Source: Bacteroidaceae bacterium (GTDB taxonomy: Bacteria; Bacteroidota; Bacteroidia; Bacteroidales; Bacteroidaceae). Taken from it: DNA of 36,044 bases. The stretch is taken from contig JAFUVM010000070.1 in NCBI GenBank assembly GCA_017483665.1, forward strand, positions 1 through 36,044. Reading direction: 5' to 3'. This document shows positions 29,967-36,044 of this stretch, in pieces. Under the pieces are notes generated by a model, which was not told the DNA's origin, made no database searches, and saw nothing but the letters and a program-made list of their open reading frames with translations. A program made the position numbers and the translations under genes. Each line of letters starts with the position of its first letter. Within the stretch, counting starts at the first letter, position 1.

Positions 29967-30656
29967 ATGATAAGGAATGAAGATGTCCTCGGGATGTTAC
30001 CCGAACTGGACCGTGCGTTGATGCCGCTGGAGCGCAGTCAGGTGCTCGATGGGATGCGCGTACGGGCATACAGGAAGAACGAACAGATATATAAGGAAGG
30101 CGACAGTCCGACCAAAATGCTTTGCCTCATCAGCGGCAAGGTGAAGATATACAAGGATGGAGTAGGGGGCAGGTCGCAGATAGTGCGTGTGATAAATGCG
30201 GTGGAGTGTTTTGGCTACCGTGCAGCTTTCTCCGACGAGAACTACGTCACGGCGGCGGCGGCTTTCGAGCAGTCGGTCATTGCCAGCATCCCCATGAACC
30301 TCATCTTCCAGATTATCCGCCGCAACCCACAGCTGGCCTGCTTCTTCGTCCGTCGCCTGGCTATCGCCTTAGGGCGCAGCGATGCACGAACCGTCAACCT
30401 GACGCAGAAGCACATTCGCGGTCGTCTGGCCGAGAGCATACTCTTCCTCAAGGAAAGCTACGGCACAGCGCAGGACGGTTGTTCCCTGAACGCTTGCCTG
30501 AGCCGCGAAGACATGGCAAGCCTGAGCAACATGACCACCAGCAATGCCATCCGTACGTTGAGCCTCTTTGCGCAGGAGAAGCTTATCTCCCTCGACGGAC
30601 GCAAGATAAAGATACTGGACGAAGCGGCTTTGCAGAAGATATCCAAGATGGGATGA
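29967..30656 (+). CDS. Crp/Fnr family transcriptional regulator
   Basis: The 229-residue protein has a cyclic-nucleotide-binding-type beta roll (about 15-125: VRAYRKNEQIYKEGDSPTKMLCLISGKVKIYK) and a winged helix-turn-helix (about 150-225: LTQKHIRGRLAESILFLKESYG, LSREDMASLSNMTTSNAIRTL). No Fnr-type cysteine cluster is seen. ATG 29967 is preferred over an upstream TTG because the latter lies within the promoter box. The gene diverges from the glycogen operon, which it may regulate, and is followed by the GH84 gene after a heptamer array. Ligand unknown. Confidence 0.9.
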   Translation: MIRNEDVLGMLPELDRALMPLERSQVLDGMRVRAYRKNEQIYKEGDSPTKMLCLISGKVKIYKDGVGGRSQIVRVINAVECFGYRAAFSDENYVTAAAAFEQSVIASIPMNLIFQIIRRNPQLACFFVRRLAIALGRSDARTVNLTQKHIRGRLAESILFLKESYGTAQDGCSLNACLSREDMASLSNMTTSNAIRTLSLFAQEKLISLDGRKIKILDEAALQKISKMG

Positions 30657-30661
30657 GTACC

Positions 30662-30770
30662 ATTGACTATTGACCATTGACCATTGACCATTGAACCATT
30701 GACCATTGACCATTGACCATTGAAGATTGACCATTGAACCATTGAAGATTGACCATTGAAGATTGAAACC
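30662..30770. repeat. Heptanucleotide repeat array (ATTGACC/ATTGAAG) upstream of the GH84 gene
   Basis: About fifteen units of ATTGACC, ATTGAAG and 8-9 bp variants (ATTGAACC, ATTGAAACC) fill the whole spacer between the regulator stop (30656) and the GH84 ATG (30771). The same unit lies in the mutY coding sequence. Copy number changes here would alter the leader or spacing but not the protein. Confidence 0.93.
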
Positions 30771-32861
30771 ATGAGACGACACGTATTCTTTGTGCTGCTT
30801 TGGGCGACATGTCTTTGCAGCTTTGCTGAGAGACGCGAACTGACAGGAACCTTTGGCGATAAGGCCGTCAAAGCTTATCGGAAGAAGATTCCCGAGCAGG
30901 CCGAGGGCTATTATCTGAGGGTCACGCCATCGGAGACCGTTGTGGCCGGCAGGGATGAAAGCGGAACGTTCTACGGCGAGCAGGCGTTAAAGACCCTCTC
31001 TGACTCTTCCCTGAAGGGAGATGAGCTGTTCAGCTATCTTAGAAAACAATATAAGGAAGTCTTCCCTCTGGAAGGAGATTCAGAGGGGACTTCATTTGAA
31101 ATTCGCGACTGGCCGAGCGTCAGCTGCCGAGGTGTCATTGAGGGTTTCTACGGCAACCCCTGGAGCCATGAGGACAGGCTGCGGCAGTTCGACTTCTACG
31201 CTGGGCACCGGCTGAACATCTACGTCTATGGACCGAAGGACGACCCCTATCATCGTGCCCATTGGCGCGAACCTTATCCCGAGGCTGAGGCAAAGAAACT
31301 GAAGGAACTCGTCGAGGCTGCGCATCGCAATCACGTGCAGTTCGTCTGGGCCATCCATCCCGGAGGCGACATCCAATGGAACAGGGCGGACAGCCAGGCC
31401 GTAGTGAACAAGCTGAACCTCATGTACGGGCTTGGCATCCGCACGTTCGCCGTCTTCTTCGACGACATCGGCGGTGAGGGAGCAAGAGGCGAGAAACAGG
31501 CAGGCCTGATGAACTATCTGACCGATGCCTTCGTGCGCAAGCACAAGGACGTGCAGCCGCTCATCATCTGTCCGACGCAGTACAACAAGGCATGGAGCGG
31601 GGGCGACTACCTCTCCACGCTCGGCACGAAGATGTACCCCGAGGTGCGCATCATGTGGACGGGCAATTCGGTGGTCGACATGATAGAGCGCGACGACATG
31701 GAATGGATCAACGCGCAAATCAAACGCAAGGCGTTCATCTGGCTCAACTATCCTGTCAACGACTACTGCCAGAGCCGCCTGCTCATGGGCAAGACCTACG
31801 GCAACGGACTCGACATCGCCGACCTCGTCTCCGGCTTCTGCAGTAATCCTATGGAGTACGCCGAGGCCTCGAAGGTGTCGCTCTGCAGCATAGCCGACTA
31901 CTGTTGGAACATGCCTGCCTACGACGCCGAGCTGTCCTGGAAGCAGGCTCTCGACGAGCTGATGCCGACGAGCAAGGAGGCTTTCCGCTTCTTCTGCGAG
32001 AACAACATCGACCTCGGCAAGACGGGGCACGGCCTGCGTCGCGAAGGTGAGAGTCCCGACTTCGGTAAGGTTCCCAACGAAACTTACTTTTCCCGTCTCG
32101 TCACAGAGGCAGATGCTCTCCTTGCCGACAGCCTTTCTCAGCCCGAGATGTTGCGGGAGATTGCGCCTTGGGTAGAGAGCATGCGGGTGCTCGGACAGCG
32201 GGGACTGCAAGTGACGGCCATGCAGAAGGCTCTCGGACAGCAGGATTCCCTGGGCTTCGTGGCGCATTATCGTGCCTTGCAGAAGCTTGAGGAGAAACAG
32301 AAAGGCATCGTCAGCCGCAACTTCGAAGGCTCTGTCGTCAAGGCAAAACCTGTCGTGAGCGGCACCGTCGTCACGCCATGGATAGCAGAGGAAACGACTC
32401 GTCTCGTCAAGGACTACAAGAAACAGTTCGCCTACGGGCGCGAGTTCTTCCCGCAGCAGGTTGTCGAGGACGGACTATATTATATAATGTATAGGGGCAA
32501 GTACCTGACCGACGTGAATGCGGCGGCCGACCGTACGGGCGACTTCCCGCAGTTCGTGGCCGAGCCGGACACTATCAATCCGCAGCGGCAGCTCTGGAGC
32601 ATCGAGCTCGTGCCTGCAACGGGTCGCTATAAGATAACGAATGCCCAGGACGGTCGCTACGTCAACGAGCAGGGCACCTTCTGGCAGGGCAAGGCTCAGA
32701 ACCCGTTCGAAGCCGAGTGGCACACCTTCATCATCGCCAAAACGACCGATGGCTACACTATCCAGTGCGGCGGCCGTGCCGGCTCAAACTACTGGAAAGC
32801 CGACGCCGACCGCATCAAGAATGACAAGGAAGGAACGGCCTTCCAGATAAAGGCCCCCTGA
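30771..32861 (+). CDS. Exported GH84 beta-N-acetylglucosaminidase (O-GlcNAcase type)
   Basis: The 696-residue protein has a signal peptide (HVFFVLLWATCLCSFA) and the GH84 domain: CRGVIEGFYGNPWSHEDRL (119-137) and the catalytic Asp pair in FFDDIGG (D231, D232), matching the double Asp of Bacteroides BtGH84. A helical region and a C-terminal beta-trefoil-like part (about 560-696, YYIMYRGKYLTDV) follow. It removes terminal beta-GlcNAc from host or dietary glycoproteins in the periplasm or outside. The region at 78-106 (SSLKGDELFSY...GDSEGT) is longer than I expect and may hold another short repeat. ATG 30771 gives the signal peptide; an earlier in-frame codon lies in the heptamer array. Confidence 0.92.
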   Translation: MRRHVFFVLLWATCLCSFAERRELTGTFGDKAVKAYRKKIPEQAEGYYLRVTPSETVVAGRDESGTFYGEQALKTLSDSSLKGDELFSYLRKQYKEVFPLEGDSEGTSFEIRDWPSVSCRGVIEGFYGNPWSHEDRLRQFDFYAGHRLNIYVYGPKDDPYHRAHWREPYPEAEAKKLKELVEAAHRNHVQFVWAIHPGGDIQWNRADSQAVVNKLNLMYGLGIRTFAVFFDDIGGEGARGEKQAGLMNYLTDAFVRKHKDVQPLIICPTQYNKAWSGGDYLSTLGTKMYPEVRIMWTGNSVVDMIERDDMEWINAQIKRKAFIWLNYPVNDYCQSRLLMGKTYGNGLDIADLVSGFCSNPMEYAEASKVSLCSIADYCWNMPAYDAELSWKQALDELMPTSKEAFRFFCENNIDLGKTGHGLRREGESPDFGKVPNETYFSRLVTEADALLADSLSQPEMLREIAPWVESMRVLGQRGLQVTAMQKALGQQDSLGFVAHYRALQKLEEKQKGIVSRNFEGSVVKAKPVVSGTVVTPWIAEETTRLVKDYKKQFAYGREFFPQQVVEDGLYYIMYRGKYLTDVNAAADRTGDFPQFVAEPDTINPQRQLWSIELVPATGRYKITNAQDGRYVNEQGTFWQGKAQNPFEAEWHTFIIAKTTDGYTIQCGGRAGSNYWKADADRIKNDKEGTAFQIKAP

Positions 32862-32875
32862 CTCTCTTTAGGGAA
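32855..32875 (+). repeat. Possible SPKGG-type element at the GH84 stop
   Basis: GCCCCCTGACTCTCTTTAGG resembles the element at 35741 (GCCCCCT-N-TCTCCCCTTA) in degenerate form. It carries the last codons and stop (TGA) of the GH84 gene. Confidence 0.4.
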
Positions 32876-32881
32876 ACGACC

Positions 32882-33073
32882 GCCGTTCTGGCGGATTTGC
32901 AATCCGCCAGCATATACTATAAGCATTTGCAATGCGAAAATAAATACAATGGAAAGAGTTACGGATTACAAATCCTTATATTCAATGCGGTCGGATTGCA
33001 AATCCGACCGAACAGGGCGAACAGGGAAATCCGACCGAACAAGGACGATGTGCTTCCTCTTCGTTATGTTGGT
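32882..33073. repeat. REP palindrome block, copy A, with first 26 bases of the esterase gene
   Basis: The 192-bp block holds palindromes GGCGGATTTGCAATCCGCC, GCATTTGCAATGC, GGATTACAAATCC and GGTCGGATTGCAAATCCGACC. Its last 26 bases (33048-33073) equal the start of the esterase gene (34035-34060). Apart from a 54-bp expansion in copy B, it is identical to 33815-34060. Confidence 0.92.
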
Positions 33074-33074
33074 C

Positions 33075-33143
33075 CCGTTCTGGCGGATTTGCAATCCGCC
33101 AGCCAGAAATATAAGCATTTGCAATGCGATAATAACAGAACCA
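33075..33143. repeat. Partial REP block before the RAYT gene
   Basis: Starts again with CCGTTCTGGCGGATTTGCAA and holds GGCGG/CCGCC and GCATTTGCAATGC palindromes. It lies directly before the RAYT start and is probably the left REP of the transposase unit. Confidence 0.8.
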
Positions 33144-33147
33144 TGAA

Positions 33148-33684
33148 ATGTCAGCATTAACGCGTAATCTCTACTTTACGACTTCAAGTGTTGTCGACTG
33201 GATGGATGCCTTCACACGTCCACTATACAAGCACGTCGTGGTTGATTCGTTGGGGTATTGTCAGAAGAACAAGGGACTTGACATTTATGCGTGGGTGCTA
33301 ATGACCAATCATCTACACATGATTGTGGGAATCGAGGGAGACATAGCCATTGGCGATATTCTTCGTGACTTCAAGAAGTTTACGAGCAAAAGCATAATCA
33401 AAGCCATTTTGGAGAACCCACAGGAAAGCCGGAAGGAATGGCTCATGGGCAGATTCGGCTTTCGTGCTGCCAACGATAAGAAGATAACCGGATTTAAGTT
33501 CTGGCAAGACGGCAATCATGTCGAACACATCGAATCCTATGAATTCTACAAGCAGAAGCTCGAGTATATACACCAAAACCCGGTGAAGCAGGAGATTGTG
33601 GAACGTGCAGAGGACTATCTCTATAGCTCTGCCCGCAATTATGCAGGTTTGGATGGACTCTTGAAAGTGATTGTTGCACCTTAA
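33148..33684 (+). CDS. RAYT (REP-associated tyrosine transposase, IS200-like HUH)
   Basis: The 178-residue protein has the HUH motif in WVLMTNHLHMIVG (His-x-His at 55-57) and a conserved C-terminal Tyr region, KLEYIHQNPVKQEIVERAEDYLYSSA, where the nucleophile Tyr is expected (YIHQNPV). This is the Y1 transposase family that goes with REP palindromes, which surround it on both sides here. It nicks and joins single-stranded REP DNA. The gene is intact. Its insertion is tied to a duplication of REP DNA and of the esterase start, so it may be active or recently so. Confidence 0.9.
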   Translation: MSALTRNLYFTTSSVVDWMDAFTRPLYKHVVVDSLGYCQKNKGLDIYAWVLMTNHLHMIVGIEGDIAIGDILRDFKKFTSKSIIKAILENPQESRKEWLMGRFGFRAANDKKITGFKFWQDGNHVEHIESYEFYKQKLEYIHQNPVKQEIVERAEDYLYSSARNYAGLDGLLKVIVAP

Positions 33685-33710
33685 TGATAACAGCTATGAA
33701 AGTTAATGCG

Positions 33711-33800
33711 GATTACAAATCCTTATATACAGTGCGGTCGGATTGCAAATCCGACCGAACATGCCGAACAGGGAAATCCGACCGAACAGGGCGAACAGGG
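33711..33800. repeat. REP block downstream of the RAYT gene
   Basis: Holds GGATTACAAATCC and GGTCGGATTGCAAATCCGACC palindromes and CCGAACAGGGAAATCCGACC. It is a diverged copy of part of blocks A and B. Confidence 0.85.
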
Positions 33801-33814
33801 TGGCTCTGGCGGAT

Positions 33815-34060
33815 GCCGTTCTGGCGGATTTGCAATCCGCCAGCATATACTATAAGCATTTGCAATGCGAAAATAAATACAATGGAAAGAGTTACGGATT
33901 ACAAATCCTTATATTCAATGCGGTCGGATTGCAAATCCGACCGAACAGGGGATTACAAATCCTTATATTCAATGCGGTCGGATTGCAAATCCGACCGAAC
34001 AGGGCGAACAGGGAAATCCGACCGAACAAGGACGATGTGCTTCCTCTTCGTTATGTTGGT
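33815..34060. repeat. REP palindrome block, copy B, with 54-bp tandem duplication
   Basis: The same 192-bp sequence as copy A, but with a 54-bp unit duplicated in tandem (33897-33950 and 33951-34004). It runs into the esterase gene and ends after 26 bases of it. No gene lies in 33685-34034. Confidence 0.92.
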
Positions 34061-35153
34061 CTTTGCACCTGTTGTGGCGCAGGATTATACTGCCATTCGC
34101 CAGCAATGGCTTGATAGTCTGAAGGCGGCGACGGCTGACATCCTACGCGACAGCATCATCCGGCAGGACGGCGACAGCATGAAGCTCTGGTGGACGACCT
34201 ACGGCGATAGGCCTGCCGACGGGCGTAGCCTCTGGATCAGTCTGCACGGAGGCGGCGGGACGACACCCGAAGTCAACGACCAGCAGTGGCGCAACCAGAT
34301 GCGTCTCTACCGTCCCGCCGAGGGCGTCTACGTGGCTCCGCGCTCGCCCCTCGAGGCGTGGGACATGTGGTGCCAGCAGCCCATCGACAGCATGTATCGT
34401 GTCCTCATCCGCACCATGATAGCACACTACGATGTCAATCCCGACAAGGTCTACATCCTGGGCTATTCGGCGGGCGGCGACGGCGTTTGGCGCATGGCAC
34501 CGCGCATGGCCGACCACTGGGCTGCAGCCAGCATGATGGCGGGGCATCCAGGCGACGTACGGCTGGAGAACCTGCTGAACACGCCTTTCATGATATGGTG
34601 CGGTGCAAACGATGCGGCTTACGACCGCAACCGCCTCGACCGCGAGCGCGGCGTGCAGATGGACTCCCTGGAGCGCACGCATCCCGGAGGATACATTCAC
34701 CAGACGCACATCATGGAGGGCAAAGGACACTGGATGGACCGCGAGGATGCAGCAGCCTTGCCGTGGATGGCGCAGTACAAGCGGCAGGCTTGGCCCCGAT
34801 ACGTCATCTGGCAGCAGGAGGCCGTCCTGCGTCCCGACTTCTACTGGCTCTCGGCTCCTGCCGGTGAGCTGCAGCGCGGCAAGCGCGTCGATGCTGAGGT
34901 CCAGGCAGGCACCATCATCATCCGCCGCTGCGACTACTCGTCCCTGACCCTCTATCTCAGCGATGAGCTCCTCGACCTCTCGAAGCCCGTCACCGTCAGA
35001 TACCTTGGAAAAGACAAGCCACAGGGCAAGGGCAAGAAGGTCTTCAAGGGCAAAGTCACGCCCAGCGCCGAGACTTACCGCCAGACACTCCACCGTCGTC
35101 AGGACCCACGCTTTGCCGCTCCTTGCCGGATAACAGTGGCCCTTCCGAAATAA
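34035..35153 (+). CDS. Exported alpha/beta hydrolase (esterase / PHB depolymerase-like)
   Basis: From ATG 34035 the protein has 372 residues and a short signal peptide (MCFLFVMLVFAPVVAQ). The frame is open upstream through the REP block, but those residues are repeat translation. The oxyanion motif HGGGG is at 71-75, the nucleophile elbow GYSAGGD at 143-149 (Ser145) and the likely catalytic His in EGKGHWMD. The C-terminal 100 residues form a small beta domain. Such enzymes remove acyl or feruloyl groups from polysaccharides. The stop codon TAA is the first triplet of a 22-bp repeat array. The substrate is not determined. Confidence 0.83.
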   Translation: MCFLFVMLVFAPVVAQDYTAIRQQWLDSLKAATADILRDSIIRQDGDSMKLWWTTYGDRPADGRSLWISLHGGGGTTPEVNDQQWRNQMRLYRPAEGVYVAPRSPLEAWDMWCQQPIDSMYRVLIRTMIAHYDVNPDKVYILGYSAGGDGVWRMAPRMADHWAAASMMAGHPGDVRLENLLNTPFMIWCGANDAAYDRNRLDRERGVQMDSLERTHPGGYIHQTHIMEGKGHWMDREDAAALPWMAQYKRQAWPRYVIWQQEAVLRPDFYWLSAPAGELQRGKRVDAEVQAGTIIIRRCDYSSLTLYLSDELLDLSKPVTVRYLGKDKPQGKGKKVFKGKVTPSAETYRQTLHRRQDPRFAAPCRITVALPK

Positions 35154-35272
35154 GCGCCTTGCCCTTCTGCGATAAGCGCCTTGCTCTTCCGAAATAAGCG
35201 CTAGGCTCTTCTGAAATAAGCGCTAGGCTCTTCCGAAATAAGCGCTAGGCTCTTCTGCGATAAGCGCCTTTA
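35151..35272. repeat. 22-bp TAAGC array spanning the esterase and carB stops
   Basis: Five full 22-bp units start at 35151, 35173, 35195, 35217 and 35239, then a partial unit from 35261. The first TAA is the esterase stop, and the carB stop (35270-35272) lies at the other end. The whole gap between the two converging genes is therefore array. Confidence 0.95.
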
Positions 35273-36044
35273 TAGATAAGACAGATAGAGGTAGTTCGTT
35301 TGGGCAGGGTACTCGGCAGCAAGGGTGTCAATCTGGTTGACGACTGGCATGATGCCTAACTCTTTGCGCCATTTGCGAACTGCAAGTCCAGCCTGCTCCA
35401 TATTCTTCGCTTCGCTCAGGCGCAGGCGGGACATGCAGGCTTCGAGGCCAAGAGCCCTGGCAATCTGGAAGTCAGAGAAGCCGCAAGTCTTTGCTTCGAG
35501 CGACAGCGTGGAAAACTCCGGGGCTTCGATGGCTTCGAGAAATTCAGAATACTCCGCGCCAGCATAGTATTCCGCTAACCACGAGAACTCCTTCAGCCTG
35601 TCATTGACCAGCATGATGTGCCTGAGCTTCTCAAGGAACCAGCGGTCTATCTTTGTCAGTTCATGAATCTGTCCTACGGAATACCCCATCGTCATGGCTT
35701 TAGCGACTGCGAAGACACGGATGTCCGTAGCATGCCTGAGTGCCCCCTCTAAATCTCCCCTTAATGGGAGACTTTCGTTTCCGCTTCTATTGCCCACAAG
35801 GCCATGCATCCCCTGCCCAATCATGCGCAAGCCTTTCTGGATGGCCTCCTCGAATGTGCGACCGATAGCCATCACCTCGCCTACGCTCTTCATCGAGGAG
35901 CCCAATTCGTGGTTCACGCCGTGGAACTTCGAGAGGTCCCAACGCGGAATCTTGCAGACGACATAGTCGAGGGCGGGCTCGAAGAAGGCGCTGGTGGTTT
36001 TGGTGACAGAGTTCTTCAGTTCGAAGAGTCCGTAACCCAGCCCG
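35270..36044 (-). CDS. carB: Carbamoyl-phosphate synthase large chain, N-terminal half (ends early; 5' part outside window)
   Basis: The frame enters at the right edge and codes for PRWDLSKFHGVNHELGSSMKSVGEVMAIGRTFEEAIQKGL, which is the end of the first ATP-grasp domain of CarB. The oligomerisation domain follows (ALRHATDIRVFAVAKAM, IHELTKIDRWFLEKL, IMPVVNQIDTLAAEYPAQTNYLYLSY). The normal enzyme (about 1070 residues) then goes on to the second ATP-grasp half. Here it stops at LSYL, inside a 22-bp repeat array. The end falls at the boundary between halves, so the protein may be one part of a split CarB or a truncated gene. An in-frame palindromic repeat adds residues (ESLPLRG) in the oligomerisation domain. 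Confidence 0.9.
   Translation of the reverse strand, partial: GLGYGLFELKNSVTKTTSAFFEPALDYVVCKIPRWDLSKFHGVNHELGSSMKSVGEVMAIGRTFEEAIQKGLRMIGQGMHGLVGNRSGNESLPLRGDLEGALRHATDIRVFAVAKAMTMGYSVGQIHELTKIDRWFLEKLRHIMLVNDRLKEFSWLAEYYAGAEYSEFLEAIEAPEFSTLSLEAKTCGFSDFQIARALGLEACMSRLRLSEAKNMEQAGLAVRKWRKELGIMPVVNQIDTLAAEYPAQTNYLYLSYL
35741..35775 (-). repeat. SPKGG-type palindromic element inside carB
   Basis: CTCCCCTTAATGGGAG with the flank GCCCCCTCTAAAT. On the minus strand it encodes ESLPLRGDLEG, where other CarB proteins have a shorter turn after GMHG-VGN. Confidence 0.8.

Noticed and set aside
33684-34034. N-terminal extension of the esterase through the REP block
   Set aside because: The residues are translated palindromic repeats (DYKSLYSMRSDCKSDRT repeated). 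The signal peptide at 34035 marks the true start.
1-36044. tRNA or rRNA genes
   Set aside because: I looked through the intergenic stretches for cloverleaf arms and CCA ends and for rRNA motifs and found none; a tRNAscan and Rfam search would be needed to be sure.

Overview
The window looks like a chromosome segment from a Bacteroidales bacterium, most likely Prevotella or a close relative. The evidence is: several Bacteroidetes-type promoters (-7 box TAnnTTTG) and little use of Shine-Dalgarno sites; the block rlmN / DUF4837 / pdxA-like / sigma-54 regulator / lptE / TPR gene / secG; the glycogen trio (debranching enzyme, GT4 synthase, GH57); a 29-residue COX24/mS38-like protein before an RNase G; a serpin with a short Bacteroidales C-terminal tail; and many secreted glycosidases. 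Base composition is GC-rich for the group.

Layout. 1-177 is the end of an IS66-type transposase. 534-9877 is almost all minus strand: sdaA, cutC, a BadF-type kinase, secG, a TPR protein, lptE, a sigma-54 activator, a degenerate PdxA, DUF4837 lipoprotein and rlmN. 10039-15340 is a plus-strand set: a GH109-type oxidoreductase/glycosidase, 5-formyl-THF cyclo-ligase and a GH106-type glycosidase. Then come a cupin and mutY (minus), a mini ribosomal protein and RNase G (plus), pdxT-pdxS and a serpin (minus). 22713-29766 is a minus-strand glycogen cluster: debranching enzyme, GT4 synthase, GH57, a ThiD-like/AraC fusion and an acyltransferase. A Crp-type regulator diverges from it and is followed by a GH84 O-GlcNAcase. 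The right end holds a REP/RAYT (tyrosine HUH transposase) element, an esterase and a CarB that stops after its N-terminal half.

Genes working together. Vitamin B6 appears to be made by PdxS/PdxT, while the PdxA homologue has lost the motifs for metal and substrate binding. Glycogen synthesis and turnover share a minus-strand cluster with the AraC-type sensor. SecG, LptE and the TPR protein serve the cell envelope. GH109, GH106, GH84 and the esterase are exported and suit host or dietary glycan use.

The most unusual content is the density of small repeats that enter genes. There are four layers. (1) Arrays of exactly 22-bp units whose first unit carries the stop codon of the neighbouring gene (mutY, pdxT, esterase/carB, DUF4837, degenerate at sdaA). 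(2) Heptanucleotide repeats in coding sequence (mutY, ThiD-AraC), in leaders and in a promoter. (3) A palindromic element with core CTCCCC-TTAA-GGGGAG that sits inside reading frames and adds peptides such as SPKGG or LPLKG (DUF4837, PdxT, debranching enzyme, CarB). (4) REP palindromes around a RAYT gene that duplicated the start of the esterase gene. All family calls are from reading the sequence; no database search was run.
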